Assembly (NCBI RefSeq): GCF_015223355.1 | Contig: NZ_JADFFK010000017.1 | Location: 62,001-126,000 of the forward strand | Reading direction: 5' to 3' | DNA length: 64,000 nt | From: Salipiger mangrovisoli | GTDB lineage: Bacteria > Pseudomonadota > Alphaproteobacteria > Rhodobacterales > Rhodobacteraceae | Part shown: in pieces, positions 45,048 through 53,905 of the stretch | How the letters are laid out: the number at the start of each line of letters is the position of its first letter | How positions within the stretch are numbered: position 1 is the stretch's first letter | Program-made: the position numbers and the translations under genes | The notes under the pieces: generated by a model | Databases searched by the model: none | Told to the model about the DNA's origin: nothing | The model's input: the letters and a program-made list of their open reading frames with translations, nothing else

Positions 45048-46433
45048 ATGACCATGCGTTTCGAACAGATCCTCGCCGAAGGGGTCGCCCAATGCTCCTA
45101 CCTCTTGGGTGATACCGGCAGCGGGACGGCAGCCATCGTTGACCCCAGACCAGATTGCGAGATCTACATCGAACGCGCCAAGGCGCACGGCCTGACGATC
45201 ACCCATGTGTTTGAGACCCATATCCACGCCGACTTCCTTTCGGGCGCCCGCGAGCTGGTGGCCCGGCTTGACGGCGCACCCGCGCTTTGCGTCAGCGTCG
45301 AGGGCGGCGCCGAATACGCCTTCGACCACTTGGGCATCCGAGATGGCGACAGTTTCGAGTTCGGCAAACTCCGCTTGGAGGTTCGCCACACGCCCGGCCA
45401 CACGCCCGAGCATGTCTCGTTTCTCCTGTTCGAGGAGGGTCACGACGACCCTTGGGGTGTGCTCAGTGGCGACGCCTTCTTCGTGGATTCAGTGGGCCGA
45501 CCGGACCTGCTGGGCGACGACAAGACCGACGAGCTGACCGAGGCGCTGTTCCGCACCACGCAGGAATTCTACATGGCGCTGCCCGAGGGGGTCATCGTCT
45601 ACCCCTGCCACGGCGCGGGCTCAGCCTGCGGGCCGGACATCGGCGACCGCATGTCCACCACGATGGGCTACGAGAAGGCGCACAACAAGTATGTGCAGAT
45701 CACCGATCTTGAGTCCTTCAAGGCGGAGATGACGCAGGACGCACCACCCGTCCCAACGCACTACCCGCGTCTGAAAAAGGTCAACGCCGCAGGGCCCGAG
45801 ATCATGCACGGGCTGCCTCGCTGCGTTGGCAAGACGCCTGACGCTTTCGAGGCGCTGCTCGAGGCGGGAGACGTACAGCTTTTGGACGTGCGCGACATGC
45901 TCGCCTTCGGCGGCGGCTTCATCAAGGGCGCGCTGAACATCGGCCTTCAGCCCGAGCTTTCGGTCTGGGCCGGCTGGCTGCTCGACCCCGAGGCCCCCAT
46001 TGCGCTCGTCACCGAGACCGACGAACAGGCGGCCGAGGCGGTCCAGTTGCTTTGGCGGGTCGGATATACGCGCTTCGCCGGTTATCTCGCGGGCGGCATC
46101 GGTGCGTGGCGCGAAGGCGGCCGACCGCTCGAACACATTCACCAGTTGACGGTGCAGGAACTTCAGAAGAGCGATGTCCTTCCGCTCGACGTACGCAAGA
46201 ATGAGGAATGGCAGAGCGGCCACATCCCCAAGGCGCGCCACGCCTTCCTCGGTACGCTCGAAGGCGAGCTGGACCAACTCGATCGGGATGCCGACTACGC
46301 CACCTATTGCCAGAGCGGCTTTCGCGCCAGCATCGCCGCGAGCCTGCTGCATCGCGCCGGGTTTTCGCAGATCACCAATGTGCCTGGCAGCTTCGGCGCC
46401 TGGCAAGCGCAGGGCTACCCGGTGGAAACTTGA
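45048..46433 (+). CDS. MBL-fold metallohydrolase with rhodanese domains (persulfide dioxygenase-like)
   Basis: A 461-aa fusion. Residues 1-240 are a metallo-beta-lactamase fold of the ETHE1/CstB group: ETHIHADFLSG (Phe replaces the second motif His of ETHE1), then VRHTPGHTPEHVSFLL, GDAFFVDSVGRPDL and VYPCHGAGSACG. Residues about 265-355 form a degenerate rhodanese repeat without an active Cys (LLDVRDMLAFGGGFIKGALN). Residues 370-460 form an active rhodanese (DVRKNEEWQSGHIPKA; YCQSGFRASIAASLL, Cys nucleophile). Such proteins oxidise persulfides to sulfite or thiosulfate. It is coexpressed with the DUF305 gene. Confidence 0.88.
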   Translation: MTMRFEQILAEGVAQCSYLLGDTGSGTAAIVDPRPDCEIYIERAKAHGLTITHVFETHIHADFLSGARELVARLDGAPALCVSVEGGAEYAFDHLGIRDGDSFEFGKLRLEVRHTPGHTPEHVSFLLFEEGHDDPWGVLSGDAFFVDSVGRPDLLGDDKTDELTEALFRTTQEFYMALPEGVIVYPCHGAGSACGPDIGDRMSTTMGYEKAHNKYVQITDLESFKAEMTQDAPPVPTHYPRLKKVNAAGPEIMHGLPRCVGKTPDAFEALLEAGDVQLLDVRDMLAFGGGFIKGALNIGLQPELSVWAGWLLDPEAPIALVTETDEQAAEAVQLLWRVGYTRFAGYLAGGIGAWREGGRPLEHIHQLTVQELQKSDVLPLDVRKNEEWQSGHIPKARHAFLGTLEGELDQLDRDADYATYCQSGFRASIAASLLHRAGFSQITNVPGSFGAWQAQGYPVET

Positions 46434-46459
46434 GCCATCTCAGCGACAAGGAGATTCCG

Positions 46460-47296
46460 ATGACCTACTCCCGCTTCGCCCTCATGATCCTCGCCTCAAC
46501 GGTGATCATGTTCGGGCTGATGTATCTCAACACCTACGCATTCGAGCACGTCTTCTTCAGCGAGACCCGCGTCTATATGGCGATCGTCATGGGCGCGACC
46601 ATGGCGTTCGTGATGCTCGCCTTCATGGCCGCGATGTATCCCAGTCGGGCAGTCAATATCGCCATCTTCGCGGGCAGCATCGTCGTCTTCGCCGGCGCGC
46701 TCTGGCTGGTGCGCAGCCAGGTGACCGTGGATGATGAAAGCTACATGCGGGCGATGATCCCCCACCATTCGATCGCCATCATGACCTCCGAGCGGGCCGG
46801 CATCGAGGACGCAAGGGTGCGTAAACTCGCTGGCGGCATCGCCACGGCCCAGAAGAAGGAGATCGCCGAGATGCGCGCGCTGATCGCCGATGTCGCTGCC
46901 GGCAACATGGTGACCTCGATCTACGAAGACCCGCCCGTACGGCAGGGCACGCTGCAGGACGCGCTCAGCAACACGCTCCTGTCGACGCTCGATCCGGCAC
47001 CGCTGACCCCCGAAGAGGCAGGGGATGCGTTGCCCGAGGGCGAGACCTGCGCCTTCCGCCGCACCCGCACCGAGGAGCCGGTGCTGATCGCTGCCGCCAA
47101 TGGCAGCACGGCAGTAACCCGCCTCAACGGCATCATCCTGCAACTCGAGGGTCTCGGGGAGGGGCACTACGGGACAGACGGTTTGGAGATGACGGTCGAG
47201 CCGGTGGACGCACTACGCTCCGACAGCGAACTCACCTTCCGGCTCGACCCTGGCCCCGAAGCGATCTATCGCGGGTTTTGGACCTGCGCTGCTTGA
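46460..47296 (+). CDS. Membrane protein with DUF305 domain
   Basis: A 278-aa protein with three membrane helices in the first 90 residues (LMILASTVIMFGLMYLNTY; IVMGATMAFVMLAFMAAMY; VNIAIFAGSIVVFAGALWL). A DUF305 segment follows (about 98-145: MRAMIPHHSIAIMTSERAG, AQKKEIAEMRALI) whose paired His and Met residues suggest metal binding, often copper. The C-terminal 100 residues (ETCAFRRTRTEEPVLI... FRLDPGPEAIYRGFWTC) form an additional beta-rich domain with two cysteines. It starts 26 bp after the MBL-rhodanese gene. Metal handling is inferred from the DUF305 family. Confidence 0.82.
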   Translation: MTYSRFALMILASTVIMFGLMYLNTYAFEHVFFSETRVYMAIVMGATMAFVMLAFMAAMYPSRAVNIAIFAGSIVVFAGALWLVRSQVTVDDESYMRAMIPHHSIAIMTSERAGIEDARVRKLAGGIATAQKKEIAEMRALIADVAAGNMVTSIYEDPPVRQGTLQDALSNTLLSTLDPAPLTPEEAGDALPEGETCAFRRTRTEEPVLIAAANGSTAVTRLNGIILQLEGLGEGHYGTDGLEMTVEPVDALRSDSELTFRLDPGPEAIYRGFWTCAA

Positions 47297-47558
47297 CGTG
47301 AGCGATACACCAACGTCGCGGTCTTTTCGGCTTTCCAATGGCCAGAAAAAATACGTCGCCCCAAGCGATTACCGAGGTAGAGGTGGGCAAATGCGTCAGG
47401 CTGCCAGCAACGAGAGCTCGGTGGCAAGATCTGGCCAATGGTACTGTGTATTTCATTCCACTGTTGAAATGTGTCTGCTCGCCACCATGCTCAGTACCGA
47501 GGCCGCAAGACCTACAGGTGAGAGATCGATCGAGCCCTAAGTTGATCTGGAGGGAACG

Positions 47559-47753
47559 ATGTCAAAGGACTGGAAGAACATTCAAATCATTGAGTGTGAA
47601 GCTGGTGACGGCTCAACGATTACGATCTTCCGGCAATCTTCCGGAAGGCAAGAACGCTATGTACTCGGCAATGGTCAAGAGGTCACCGCGAACGCCGATG
47701 GCAGCTTTTCGATCCCTGGCGCGAATTCAGTCTTGAGCGTCGAGAGCGTCTGA
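47559..47753 (+). CDS. Small hypothetical protein (64 aa)
   Basis: A 64-aa protein, MSKDWKNIQIIECEAGDGST..., predicted as a small all-beta domain (TITIFRQSSGRQERYVLGNG). GGAGGG sits 7 nt before the ATG, so expression is likely. No signal peptide or membrane helix is seen. The family is not recognised, and there is no obvious operon partner. Confidence 0.55.
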   Translation: MSKDWKNIQIIECEAGDGSTITIFRQSSGRQERYVLGNGQEVTANADGSFSIPGANSVLSVESV

Positions 47754-47899
47754 TCGGCGATCTTACGACGCTGATAACCCTGCAGGCATCCGCCAGCGTA
47801 GCGAAAAATGGACCATTTGCCTTGGTCTGCGCGCCGCGATACTCCACCATGTAAGCGGGGACGACAGTCCACACCGGGAGGCATGAGGGTGACCGGGCG

Positions 47900-48904
47900 A
47901 TGACCAAGCAGGGCATACTCAATTTGCAGATCAAAGGCGCGCTCGAAAGCCACTTCGCGGCGATCGTTGAGGGCTCGAACGACGCCATCATCACCAAGCA
48001 TCTTGATGGCCGCATCATGAGTTGGAACCCGAGTGCCGAGCGCCTCCTAGGCTATACCGCCGCGGAAGCGATTGGCCAATCGATCACCATGATCATCCCC
48101 CACGATCACATGGAGGAGGAGGCCGACATCATTCGGCGGCTGACGCGCGGCGAGCGGATCGAACACTTCGAAACCGTCCGCTGCCGCAAGAACGGCCAGC
48201 TCGTCGACCTTTCGCTGACCATCTCCCCTGTCAGGGACACGGCAGGAAACATCGTCGCAGCCTCCAAGATCGCCCGTGACATCACCTTGCAAAAACAGCT
48301 CGAGGAGCAGCAGCGCATCCTTCTGGCCGAAATGCGCCATCGCGTGGGCAACAGTTTTGCCATAGCAAGCGGGCTGATCAGCGTCTTTGCTCGCGGGGTC
48401 GACACGGCACAGGAGTTGGCTGCGATGATGAAAAATCGCCTTGTTGCACTCTCCTCTGCACAATCGCTCGCGGTCACCGACCCCCTTGCGCCTATGCGGT
48501 CCGGCGTCCCGTTAAGCGACCTGCTGCGAGACATCCTCCTGCCATTCCGGGCGGACCTCGTGGTTCTTGAGGGCGACGACATCCCACTGTCCGACAGGGC
48601 CCTGACGCCTCTTGCCTTCGTGTTCTACGAGCTTTGCACAAACTCAGTGAAATACGGCGCCCTCGGCCAGGAAGACGGCACACTGCAGGTGATGTCTAAG
48701 ATCGACGGCCCCCGTTTCGAAATCACGTGGCGGGAAAGCGGGAGCTTCGGGGCAACACCCAGTGAGGGGGAGGCCGGCTTTGGCTCCCGGATGTGCGAGC
48801 GCATGCTTGCGGCACTCGGGGGAACCTTTCATCGGGAGATCGCGCCCGGGCAAATGACTGTCAGGGTCCACGTCGCCCTCAGCGCCGCCACACAGGAGGA
48901 CTAG
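47900..48904 (+). CDS. PAS-domain HWE-family sensor histidine kinase
   Basis: A 334-aa soluble kinase. A PAS domain (about 18-135: AIVEGSNDAIITKHLDGRIM, LGYTAAEAIGQS, HFETVRCRKNGQLVDLSL) is followed by the HWE dimerisation motif LLAEMRHRVGNSFAIASGLI with the phosphorylated His. The ATPase domain has FYELCTNSVKYGAL (N box), FEITWRESG and GFGSRMCERMLA. HWE kinases are typical of alphaproteobacteria and often sense light or redox through PAS, but the flavin-binding Cys motif of LOV domains is absent. No response regulator is adjacent: an orphan kinase. Confidence 0.9.
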   Translation: MTKQGILNLQIKGALESHFAAIVEGSNDAIITKHLDGRIMSWNPSAERLLGYTAAEAIGQSITMIIPHDHMEEEADIIRRLTRGERIEHFETVRCRKNGQLVDLSLTISPVRDTAGNIVAASKIARDITLQKQLEEQQRILLAEMRHRVGNSFAIASGLISVFARGVDTAQELAAMMKNRLVALSSAQSLAVTDPLAPMRSGVPLSDLLRDILLPFRADLVVLEGDDIPLSDRALTPLAFVFYELCTNSVKYGALGQEDGTLQVMSKIDGPRFEITWRESGSFGATPSEGEAGFGSRMCERMLAALGGTFHREIAPGQMTVRVHVALSAATQED

Positions 48905-49161
48905 GGTGATCAAGGAATGTTAGAACCAGCAGCGCGCGCCGGTCTCCTCTCAGCCTCCGCCTCATTTCTTTGCCAACACAGGCGCGTCGTTGAGAAATTT
49001 CCCTGGCGGCTCTCACCACCAGGGAAGAAGCTGCTCAAATAGAAGACGGCTACACCACTCACGGAAGAAGCCAATCGGACCGTAGCAAATCTCAATCAAG
49101 GCGACAAGAAGTTCTCAAAGTGATAAGTTTTACGCAGCATTCTTCTAACAATTTGATCTAG

Positions 49162-49515
49162 ATGCCACAAATTCAACCCAAGCCGCGTTCCGCAAAGGAC
49201 CAGAAGCTTCGCGCGATACTCAAGTTGCGAGATATGCTGCGTGTTCTTGAGATTGACGTGGGCATTGACGGGCTGCGAAGAACCGAGCGGGATGTCTTGC
49301 TCGCCGCCCACGCCCTGTGCCAGCGCACCGGCAACACGGTGAAATCCGACGGCCTTCGACGACATCCTTTGGTTGGCGCGATCCCTCAAGCGACGTTCTA
49401 CCGGTCCATCCAGACCCTTCTGAGTCTTGGGCTCCTCGAAAGAGCACCGAACACGAAGGCAAAATCGTACGTCCTTCGCAGCGACCTTCTGTCGAAGCGC
49501 CCGCCGCGGGGGTGA
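49162..49515 (+). CDS. Winged-helix DNA-binding protein
   Basis: A 117-aa basic protein with a helix-turn-helix in its second half: RTERDVLLAAHALCQRTGNT, then GAIPQATFYRSIQTLLSLGL and LLERAPNTKAKSYVLRSDL (wing). It resembles a plasmid-encoded MarR- or replication-type winged helix. A long minus-strand open frame covers the same DNA but is compositionally unlike a protein. It starts 257 bp after the kinase gene. Confidence 0.65.
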   Translation: MPQIQPKPRSAKDQKLRAILKLRDMLRVLEIDVGIDGLRRTERDVLLAAHALCQRTGNTVKSDGLRRHPLVGAIPQATFYRSIQTLLSLGLLERAPNTKAKSYVLRSDLLSKRPPRG

Positions 49516-50110
49516 ACTTTCTTCGTTCGCCTCGCGCCGCAATGCATGCAAGCGCAGCATGGGTGGTTTTGGGAATGCCGCGGGCCACCCGAGGGTGTGT
49601 CTGCCGCGCACTGCAAGCTCTGGCCTGGAGCCTCGTTCCGCAGCCGGTCTGCGCCAGAAATCATTCGAGCGCCTTCCAAAGCAGGGGCGAGGCGCCACTG
49701 CCGCAGTACACATCTTCACAGAGAGGCGGGTTTTCGCCTCGCATTTCCAGAACTTTCCCGGAATGGTTGTCGAAACAGTTCCGCACTACTATCTTATATC
49801 TTGAATGCAGCATATCACTCACGGAGCATTCAGCGCGGGGCGTACTTTCCTATTTCGGAAGGCGCGCCCCGCGTCCAATGGCCGGGCCTGCGAGGTCGGG
49901 GCGACGCGTTTCCACCCCATTAGAAAAGTCTACATGGCAAGATCGGTAGGCACGCCAGGGCAGCCAGCCCTCGACGATGTCAGCACAAGCCATATACCGG
50001 GGAGCTCTGCAGTCTGAGGATACCTCAGACAAGCCGTCGAGATGACCGGCCGAAGTCCTTCGTCATGCAGACCAAAGGTCCCGATCCCCGGGGCGACCAT
50101 CCTCATCAGG
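49516..50110. other. Gene-poor stretch of about 595 bp
   Basis: It lies between the convergent winged-helix gene and the nucleotidyltransferase gene. Open frames on the plus strand are rich in Arg, Ser and Pro and look accidental. No repeat or RNA was recognised. Confidence 0.4.
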
Positions 50111-51130
50111 TCACGCGAGCCCCTGCAAAAGGTCTTTGGTGCCCGACATGCGTCCAAGGCTTGAGGCGATCCGCTCCCGCCATCGGGGGCCTTGCGACAG
50201 CGCGTGGTCGTAGGCTTCGGCGAGATCTTCAGGCCGATCCTCGGCGAGGATGCGAATGAGGAACTCAGCTTGGGCTCGGTCTTTTCGCGCCTTCGCTTCG
50301 TCCGGTCCGCCGTGCCGTCTGCTGGCCACGATCAGCTTGTGGATTGCAAAGCGCTCGGGGCGCGGGACCTGCACAAGGACTCCGGAGCGGTAGAGCGCCA
50401 GGGCGTGAATCGGCTCCGCGATCAGGAAATTGAGGTAGTTCAACGCTTGTGCGCTGACCCCCAGTGCCGGAAGCGGCTTGATACCCTCGTCGCCGAAAGC
50501 CGGTGTTAGGAACTCGACCATGGCTTCGCCGCCGCTTTGACGCCACTTCCAGATCTGCCGATCATAAACCCCTGGGACCGCTTCGAATTTCATCGACCGA
50601 AGAATCTCCCCTGGCTCTTCTTCCACCCGGTCGCCCAGTGCCACTGAGAGCCGCTCGAAGTTCGCGAAATCAATGTCCCCTGTCTGGGCAAGCTCGTCAG
50701 AGTCAAAGCGAACGCCAAGCTCCCCCTGATAGAGCCCATAGGCTCCGGTCCCGATCAACGTACCGCCCAGCCGGAAGACGCCAGCGCGCGCGAACGCCAG
50801 GAGCAATGAGCCTGTCTCCCGATCGGTTCCGATCATGCCTTCGGCCCTTAGAACACGCGCCAGACGCGACATGCGTTTTCTTCGCTCTTGCGCCTCTGCT
50901 TTCAAAGCGGCAGCGCGTGCCAGGCGATCACGCAAGTCTGGACTATCTTCGCCGAGGTAGCGGCTCTTCATCTCGGTCCCGATCCGGAACCGGTCATAGA
51001 GATAGGTCCGCCCATTGCGGTGACGCTCCTCTATACTGCCGATGATCTCCGACGCCGCCTCGTCGAGATGCATGCGCAGCAAGTCCTGATACGCGACTTG
51101 GGCGGCGCGGGAGTGCGATATCGGATCCAT
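50111..51130 (-). CDS. GSU2403-type nucleotidyltransferase-fold protein
   Basis: A 339-aa protein. The N-terminal 110 residues are helical (RDRLARAAALKAEAQERRKR). The middle carries a nucleotidyltransferase-like core: RLGGTLIGTGAYGLYQGELG gives the Gly-rich start, TGDIDFANF the DxD metal site, and MVEFLTPAFGDEG a later strand. The C-terminal part is helical and includes RPERFAIHKLIVASRRHGG. Members often accompany toxin-antitoxin or defence genes; AMP or NMP transfer to protein or RNA is a plausible activity, not shown. A palindromic operator lies upstream, and hipBA precedes it on the same strand. Confidence 0.75.
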   Translation of the reverse strand: MDPISHSRAAQVAYQDLLRMHLDEAASEIIGSIEERHRNGRTYLYDRFRIGTEMKSRYLGEDSPDLRDRLARAAALKAEAQERRKRMSRLARVLRAEGMIGTDRETGSLLLAFARAGVFRLGGTLIGTGAYGLYQGELGVRFDSDELAQTGDIDFANFERLSVALGDRVEEEPGEILRSMKFEAVPGVYDRQIWKWRQSGGEAMVEFLTPAFGDEGIKPLPALGVSAQALNYLNFLIAEPIHALALYRSGVLVQVPRPERFAIHKLIVASRRHGGPDEAKARKDRAQAEFLIRILAEDRPEDLAEAYDHALSQGPRWRERIASSLGRMSGTKDLLQGLA

Positions 51131-51149
51131 CTTGTACCTGCGTTTCTCT

Positions 51150-51181
51150 TGTGTGCATCAGATATGGGATTGATACACACA
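51150..51181. promoter_or_regulatory. Palindromic operator upstream of the nucleotidyltransferase
   Basis: Inverted repeat TGTGTGCATCA (51150-51160) and TGATACACACA (51171-51181): 10 of 11 positions pair, with a 10-bp AT-rich spacer. A further half-site, GGATGCACACA, occurs about 30 bp upstream. It lies 20-50 bp before the start codon of the leftward gene, where a repressor would block transcription. HipB is one candidate ligand. Confidence 0.6.
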
Positions 51182-51335
51182 ACGGTCATGTGCAGCAAAG
51201 TATCTTTGGATGCACACAAGCAAATCCTTGGACTGTGGCCACGCATCTCAGAGAGGCACTGCGCCCGACAGATGAGGTTTGACGGCCAATGTTTGAACTT
51301 TTGCGTCAGGAATTATCTTCATGCTGCTTTGCCTC

Positions 51336-52583
51336 TCAGGTGAGAGCCTCGCCTATAATCGGTAAAGTCGTCAGGTGTTTGTCGATGGCCTCCACCACGT
51401 CGCTCCCCATCGGAAGATGCGCCTTCTCAGTCGCCCATCGATCCATGAAGAGCTCGACAGTTTCGCGTGCGGTCTCGATGACCAGCTTTCTTGGCAGTGC
51501 AGCCTTGCTGGCAAGATGTAGAAGCTCGTCTTCCGTGAATTCATCAAACCGCCGCGTGCGACTGAAATTCAGGGCCGATTGATCGCCCGGGAGATAGGGG
51601 ATCGTCGACACGAAATCATAGGAGGGTGAAAGCTTTGCATTCCGCTGGTCAGGGTAGATGAGGGACCAGTTCTTCAGGTGCATGTCGCCATTGCCGATGA
51701 GGGTGTTGAAGGTCAGGCGGCGGATGAACTCGGCGACATCCGCGTGATCGGATTCGGCAGCAATGACTGCTGCAATGTTGCGGTTGCTCGCCTTCTTATA
51801 TTTGTTTTCGGCGTAGACCCCATAGACTTGGGCAAAGTCCTCAATATGGACGGATGTGCCATCCTCGCGGCGGTCAAAACGCTCGATAATGAAAGCTTTG
51901 TCGCCAAGGCGATCGATGCCATCCGGCAAGTTCTTGATGCCGTCGATATCGACCAGATCAATGGCTGGGACATTGATCCCGACCATACGAGCTAGCGACA
52001 TCATGGAGAATTCGTTTTCGGGGACCCCACGGTACTCTTGAGACGGCAGCTTGACGATCCAACCTCCCCCGATACCGCTTGCAGGGATGGTCAGGCCACC
52101 GGCGGCGTCGATGACGGCTGAGAATTTCAGCTGCACACCAGCAAGAGAGAACCGCAGAGCATTTTCATGGGCGTTGTCACCATCACCCTCGGCGCCAGCA
52201 TCAAGATCATCGGTCAACGGCCATGCGTCATCATCGGACGCTTCGACGGTTACGGCGCCTGGCAGGTCTCGACCAAGCGCTTGGATCAGGAAGAACTCGC
52301 GCTTCTCGTTGATACCGGCCTTTTCTGCGAGATAGCGTCGGAGATGCCCTTCGGGGAGGAGGTTCGAAAAGAAGGGCATAAGCTTCATCTTGACCGGCGC
52401 GAAATCGGTGATGAGCTCGCCATACTGGTCTTTATAATGCAGGCCGAGCGTCGCCCGATCCGGGTCGTTGATGTATGCGTCGGTGAAGGCAAAGATTGAC
52501 CGCTCATCACCAAGATGGGTGAGCGTCCCGATTGGCTCGCCATAGAGCTTGACGGTCAAAACAGAAATATCAGGCATCATCAT
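51336..52583 (-). CDS. hipA: HipA-family serine/threonine kinase toxin
   Basis: A 415-aa kinase. The N-terminal subdomain (about 5-115: LTVKLYGEPIGTLTHLGDER, PFFSNLLPEGHLRR) and the P-loop segment RFSLAGVQLKFSA, whose Ser is the autophosphorylation site in HipA, are followed by the catalytic motif LIGNGDMHLKNWSLIYP and the Mg-binding LSPSYDFVST. HipA phosphorylates glutamyl-tRNA synthetase in E. coli; targets of this subgroup may differ. Three consecutive ATG codons overlap the end of hipB; the first (52583) is given. Confidence 0.92.
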   Translation of the reverse strand: MMMPDISVLTVKLYGEPIGTLTHLGDERSIFAFTDAYINDPDRATLGLHYKDQYGELITDFAPVKMKLMPFFSNLLPEGHLRRYLAEKAGINEKREFFLIQALGRDLPGAVTVEASDDDAWPLTDDLDAGAEGDGDNAHENALRFSLAGVQLKFSAVIDAAGGLTIPASGIGGGWIVKLPSQEYRGVPENEFSMMSLARMVGINVPAIDLVDIDGIKNLPDGIDRLGDKAFIIERFDRREDGTSVHIEDFAQVYGVYAENKYKKASNRNIAAVIAAESDHADVAEFIRRLTFNTLIGNGDMHLKNWSLIYPDQRNAKLSPSYDFVSTIPYLPGDQSALNFSRTRRFDEFTEDELLHLASKAALPRKLVIETARETVELFMDRWATEKAHLPMGSDVVEAIDKHLTTLPIIGEALT

Positions 52584-53166
52584 CCTCATCAAGCGAGTAG
52601 GCCGGACGAGATGGTGCGGCGCCGGTGTCGGGATCCTGCTCATGCAAAGCCCTGTTGCGGATGGAGGTCATCAGCTTGATGCTCTCGTTGAGGGCTGTCA
52701 GTTCCTTCGTGGGCTTGCTGATTTGCTCTATCGTCTTTCGAAGCTGCTTGAGCGTTTCAGGATCGAACGTGGGCACGCGGACCCTGTGCAGCTCAGAAAA
52801 GGTCTTCTGAAGCTGGTTGAGGCCTTCGAGCTTTGGCATGGTGACCTGGAGGCCACGCACGGTCTCGCCGATGCGTTGCATTTCCTTTTGTATCGCGACG
52901 ATGTGTTGGCGGTTCGCACCTATCGCGTCTCGGCTGATGGAGCGGACGGCCGGCACGGCTTTGCGCGGGACAAGGGTGAGTTCCAGATCAAGGGCATGGG
53001 CAAGCGCGACCAAGCTTGAGAGGCGTAGGTCGACCGTGCCAGCCTCGATGCGAGAAATCTGTGCTTGGGGTACGCCCGCCAGATCACTCAACTCGCGTTG
53101 GCTTAATCCCTTGGCTTTGCGCGCTGCCTGCAACCGTTCTGCTATGTCTACAACGTCGTAGCCCAT
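52570..53166 (-). CDS. hipB: HipB-family HTH antitoxin with long C-terminal extension
   Basis: A 198-aa protein. The Xre helix-turn-helix at residues about 8-65 (LQAARKAKGLSQRELSDLAG, VPQAQISRIEAGTVDLRLSS) is typical for HipB. An unusually long tail of 130 residues follows, mostly helical and possibly coiled (MQRIGETVRGLQVTMPKLEG, TLKQLRKTIEQISKPTKEL), ending in an acidic SLDEDDDA. HipB proteins usually have 70-110 aa, so the tail may add oligomerisation. It overlaps hipA by 14 nt and should repress its own promoter just upstream (53170-53230, AT-rich). Confidence 0.88.
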   Translation of the reverse strand: MGYDVVDIAERLQAARKAKGLSQRELSDLAGVPQAQISRIEAGTVDLRLSSLVALAHALDLELTLVPRKAVPAVRSISRDAIGANRQHIVAIQKEMQRIGETVRGLQVTMPKLEGLNQLQKTFSELHRVRVPTFDPETLKQLRKTIEQISKPTKELTALNESIKLMTSIRNRALHEQDPDTGAAPSRPAYSLDEDDDA

Positions 53167-53415
53167 TTTGATGTTCTTTCCTGCATCAATTCATTCCTAT
53201 GATATCTTTACATACATCATCACGCAAGGTGACTCGAAATTCAGATGCATATTTCAACATCTCAGCTCGCAATGATGCACTATTCAACATCATCTTTGGC
53301 TTGGACTTCGCCGCGTGCTACCACCTGGTGGGAAAGCGCCTCGCCTCGAAACCCAAAGGGGCCTGCGTCCGCCGAAGGCCGGAGAACATTTTTCCTGGGG
53401 ATGGGAGGCCGCCAC
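53167..53415. promoter_or_regulatory. hipBA promoter region
   Basis: About 250 bp upstream of hipB. The first 60 bp are AT-rich (TATGATATCTTTACATACAT around 53200) and include repeated CATCA/TGATG half-sites that could bind HipB. No clean palindrome stands out. The remainder shows no gene. Confidence 0.35.
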
Positions 53416-53694
53416 TTACGCCCCCCTTGCCGGCCTCCACGAGAGCCAGAAACCCTCGATCTGCGCGACGTCGAACACGGTGTAGCCCTTCATGAAGAGG
53501 ATAGGGCGCTCAACCTCAAGAGTTGCAGTTGTATCTACGCGGCGTGGCGGCCAGGGATCGGCAGAGAAAGAGCCCGTTCCAAAATCGCATTTATCCACCC
53601 CCGATATTCGGCGCCCTTCTCTCTTCAGCAGGCGACCCATGTAAATCTTATTTCGATTGGCGCTCCAATATGTTGAGAATAAGTCATCCCCCAT
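53416..53694 (-). pseudogene. ArdC-like (DUF1738) antirestriction gene fragment
   Basis: Read leftward, one 25-residue stretch, ERPILFMKGYTVFDVAQIEG, is the conserved core of ArdC/DUF1738 proteins (..GYTVFNVxQxxG), which protect incoming plasmid DNA from restriction. Upstream the frame gives unrelated sequence, and downstream it ends after 12 more residues; full ArdC proteins are about 300 aa. It is a small surviving piece of an antirestriction gene. From 53695 to 53905 there is only AT-richer spacer with the promoter of the H-NS-like gene. Confidence 0.5.
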
Positions 53695-53905
53695 TTTCTC
53701 TTTCTTTCAGCTGATCCCTTTGGCCTAGAAATTCTAAATGGCGCAGTTTTTTACCCCTGTTGGCGCCTCAATCTCGCCCAAGTTCGCCGAGAACGGATGG
53801 CATCATAAAGCGCAATACAGATCATGCGATCACAGTCACATTATCGCGACTTGCAGTCCGCTTTAATTCCGACGACATAGGGTCGATCCAAATTTGGAGA
53901 AACCA

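Noticed and set aside
49096-49719. 207-codon minus-strand frame
   Set aside because: It shadows the winged-helix gene at 49162-49515, whose plus-strand product has a clear helix-turn-helix. The minus product is Arg-rich and featureless.
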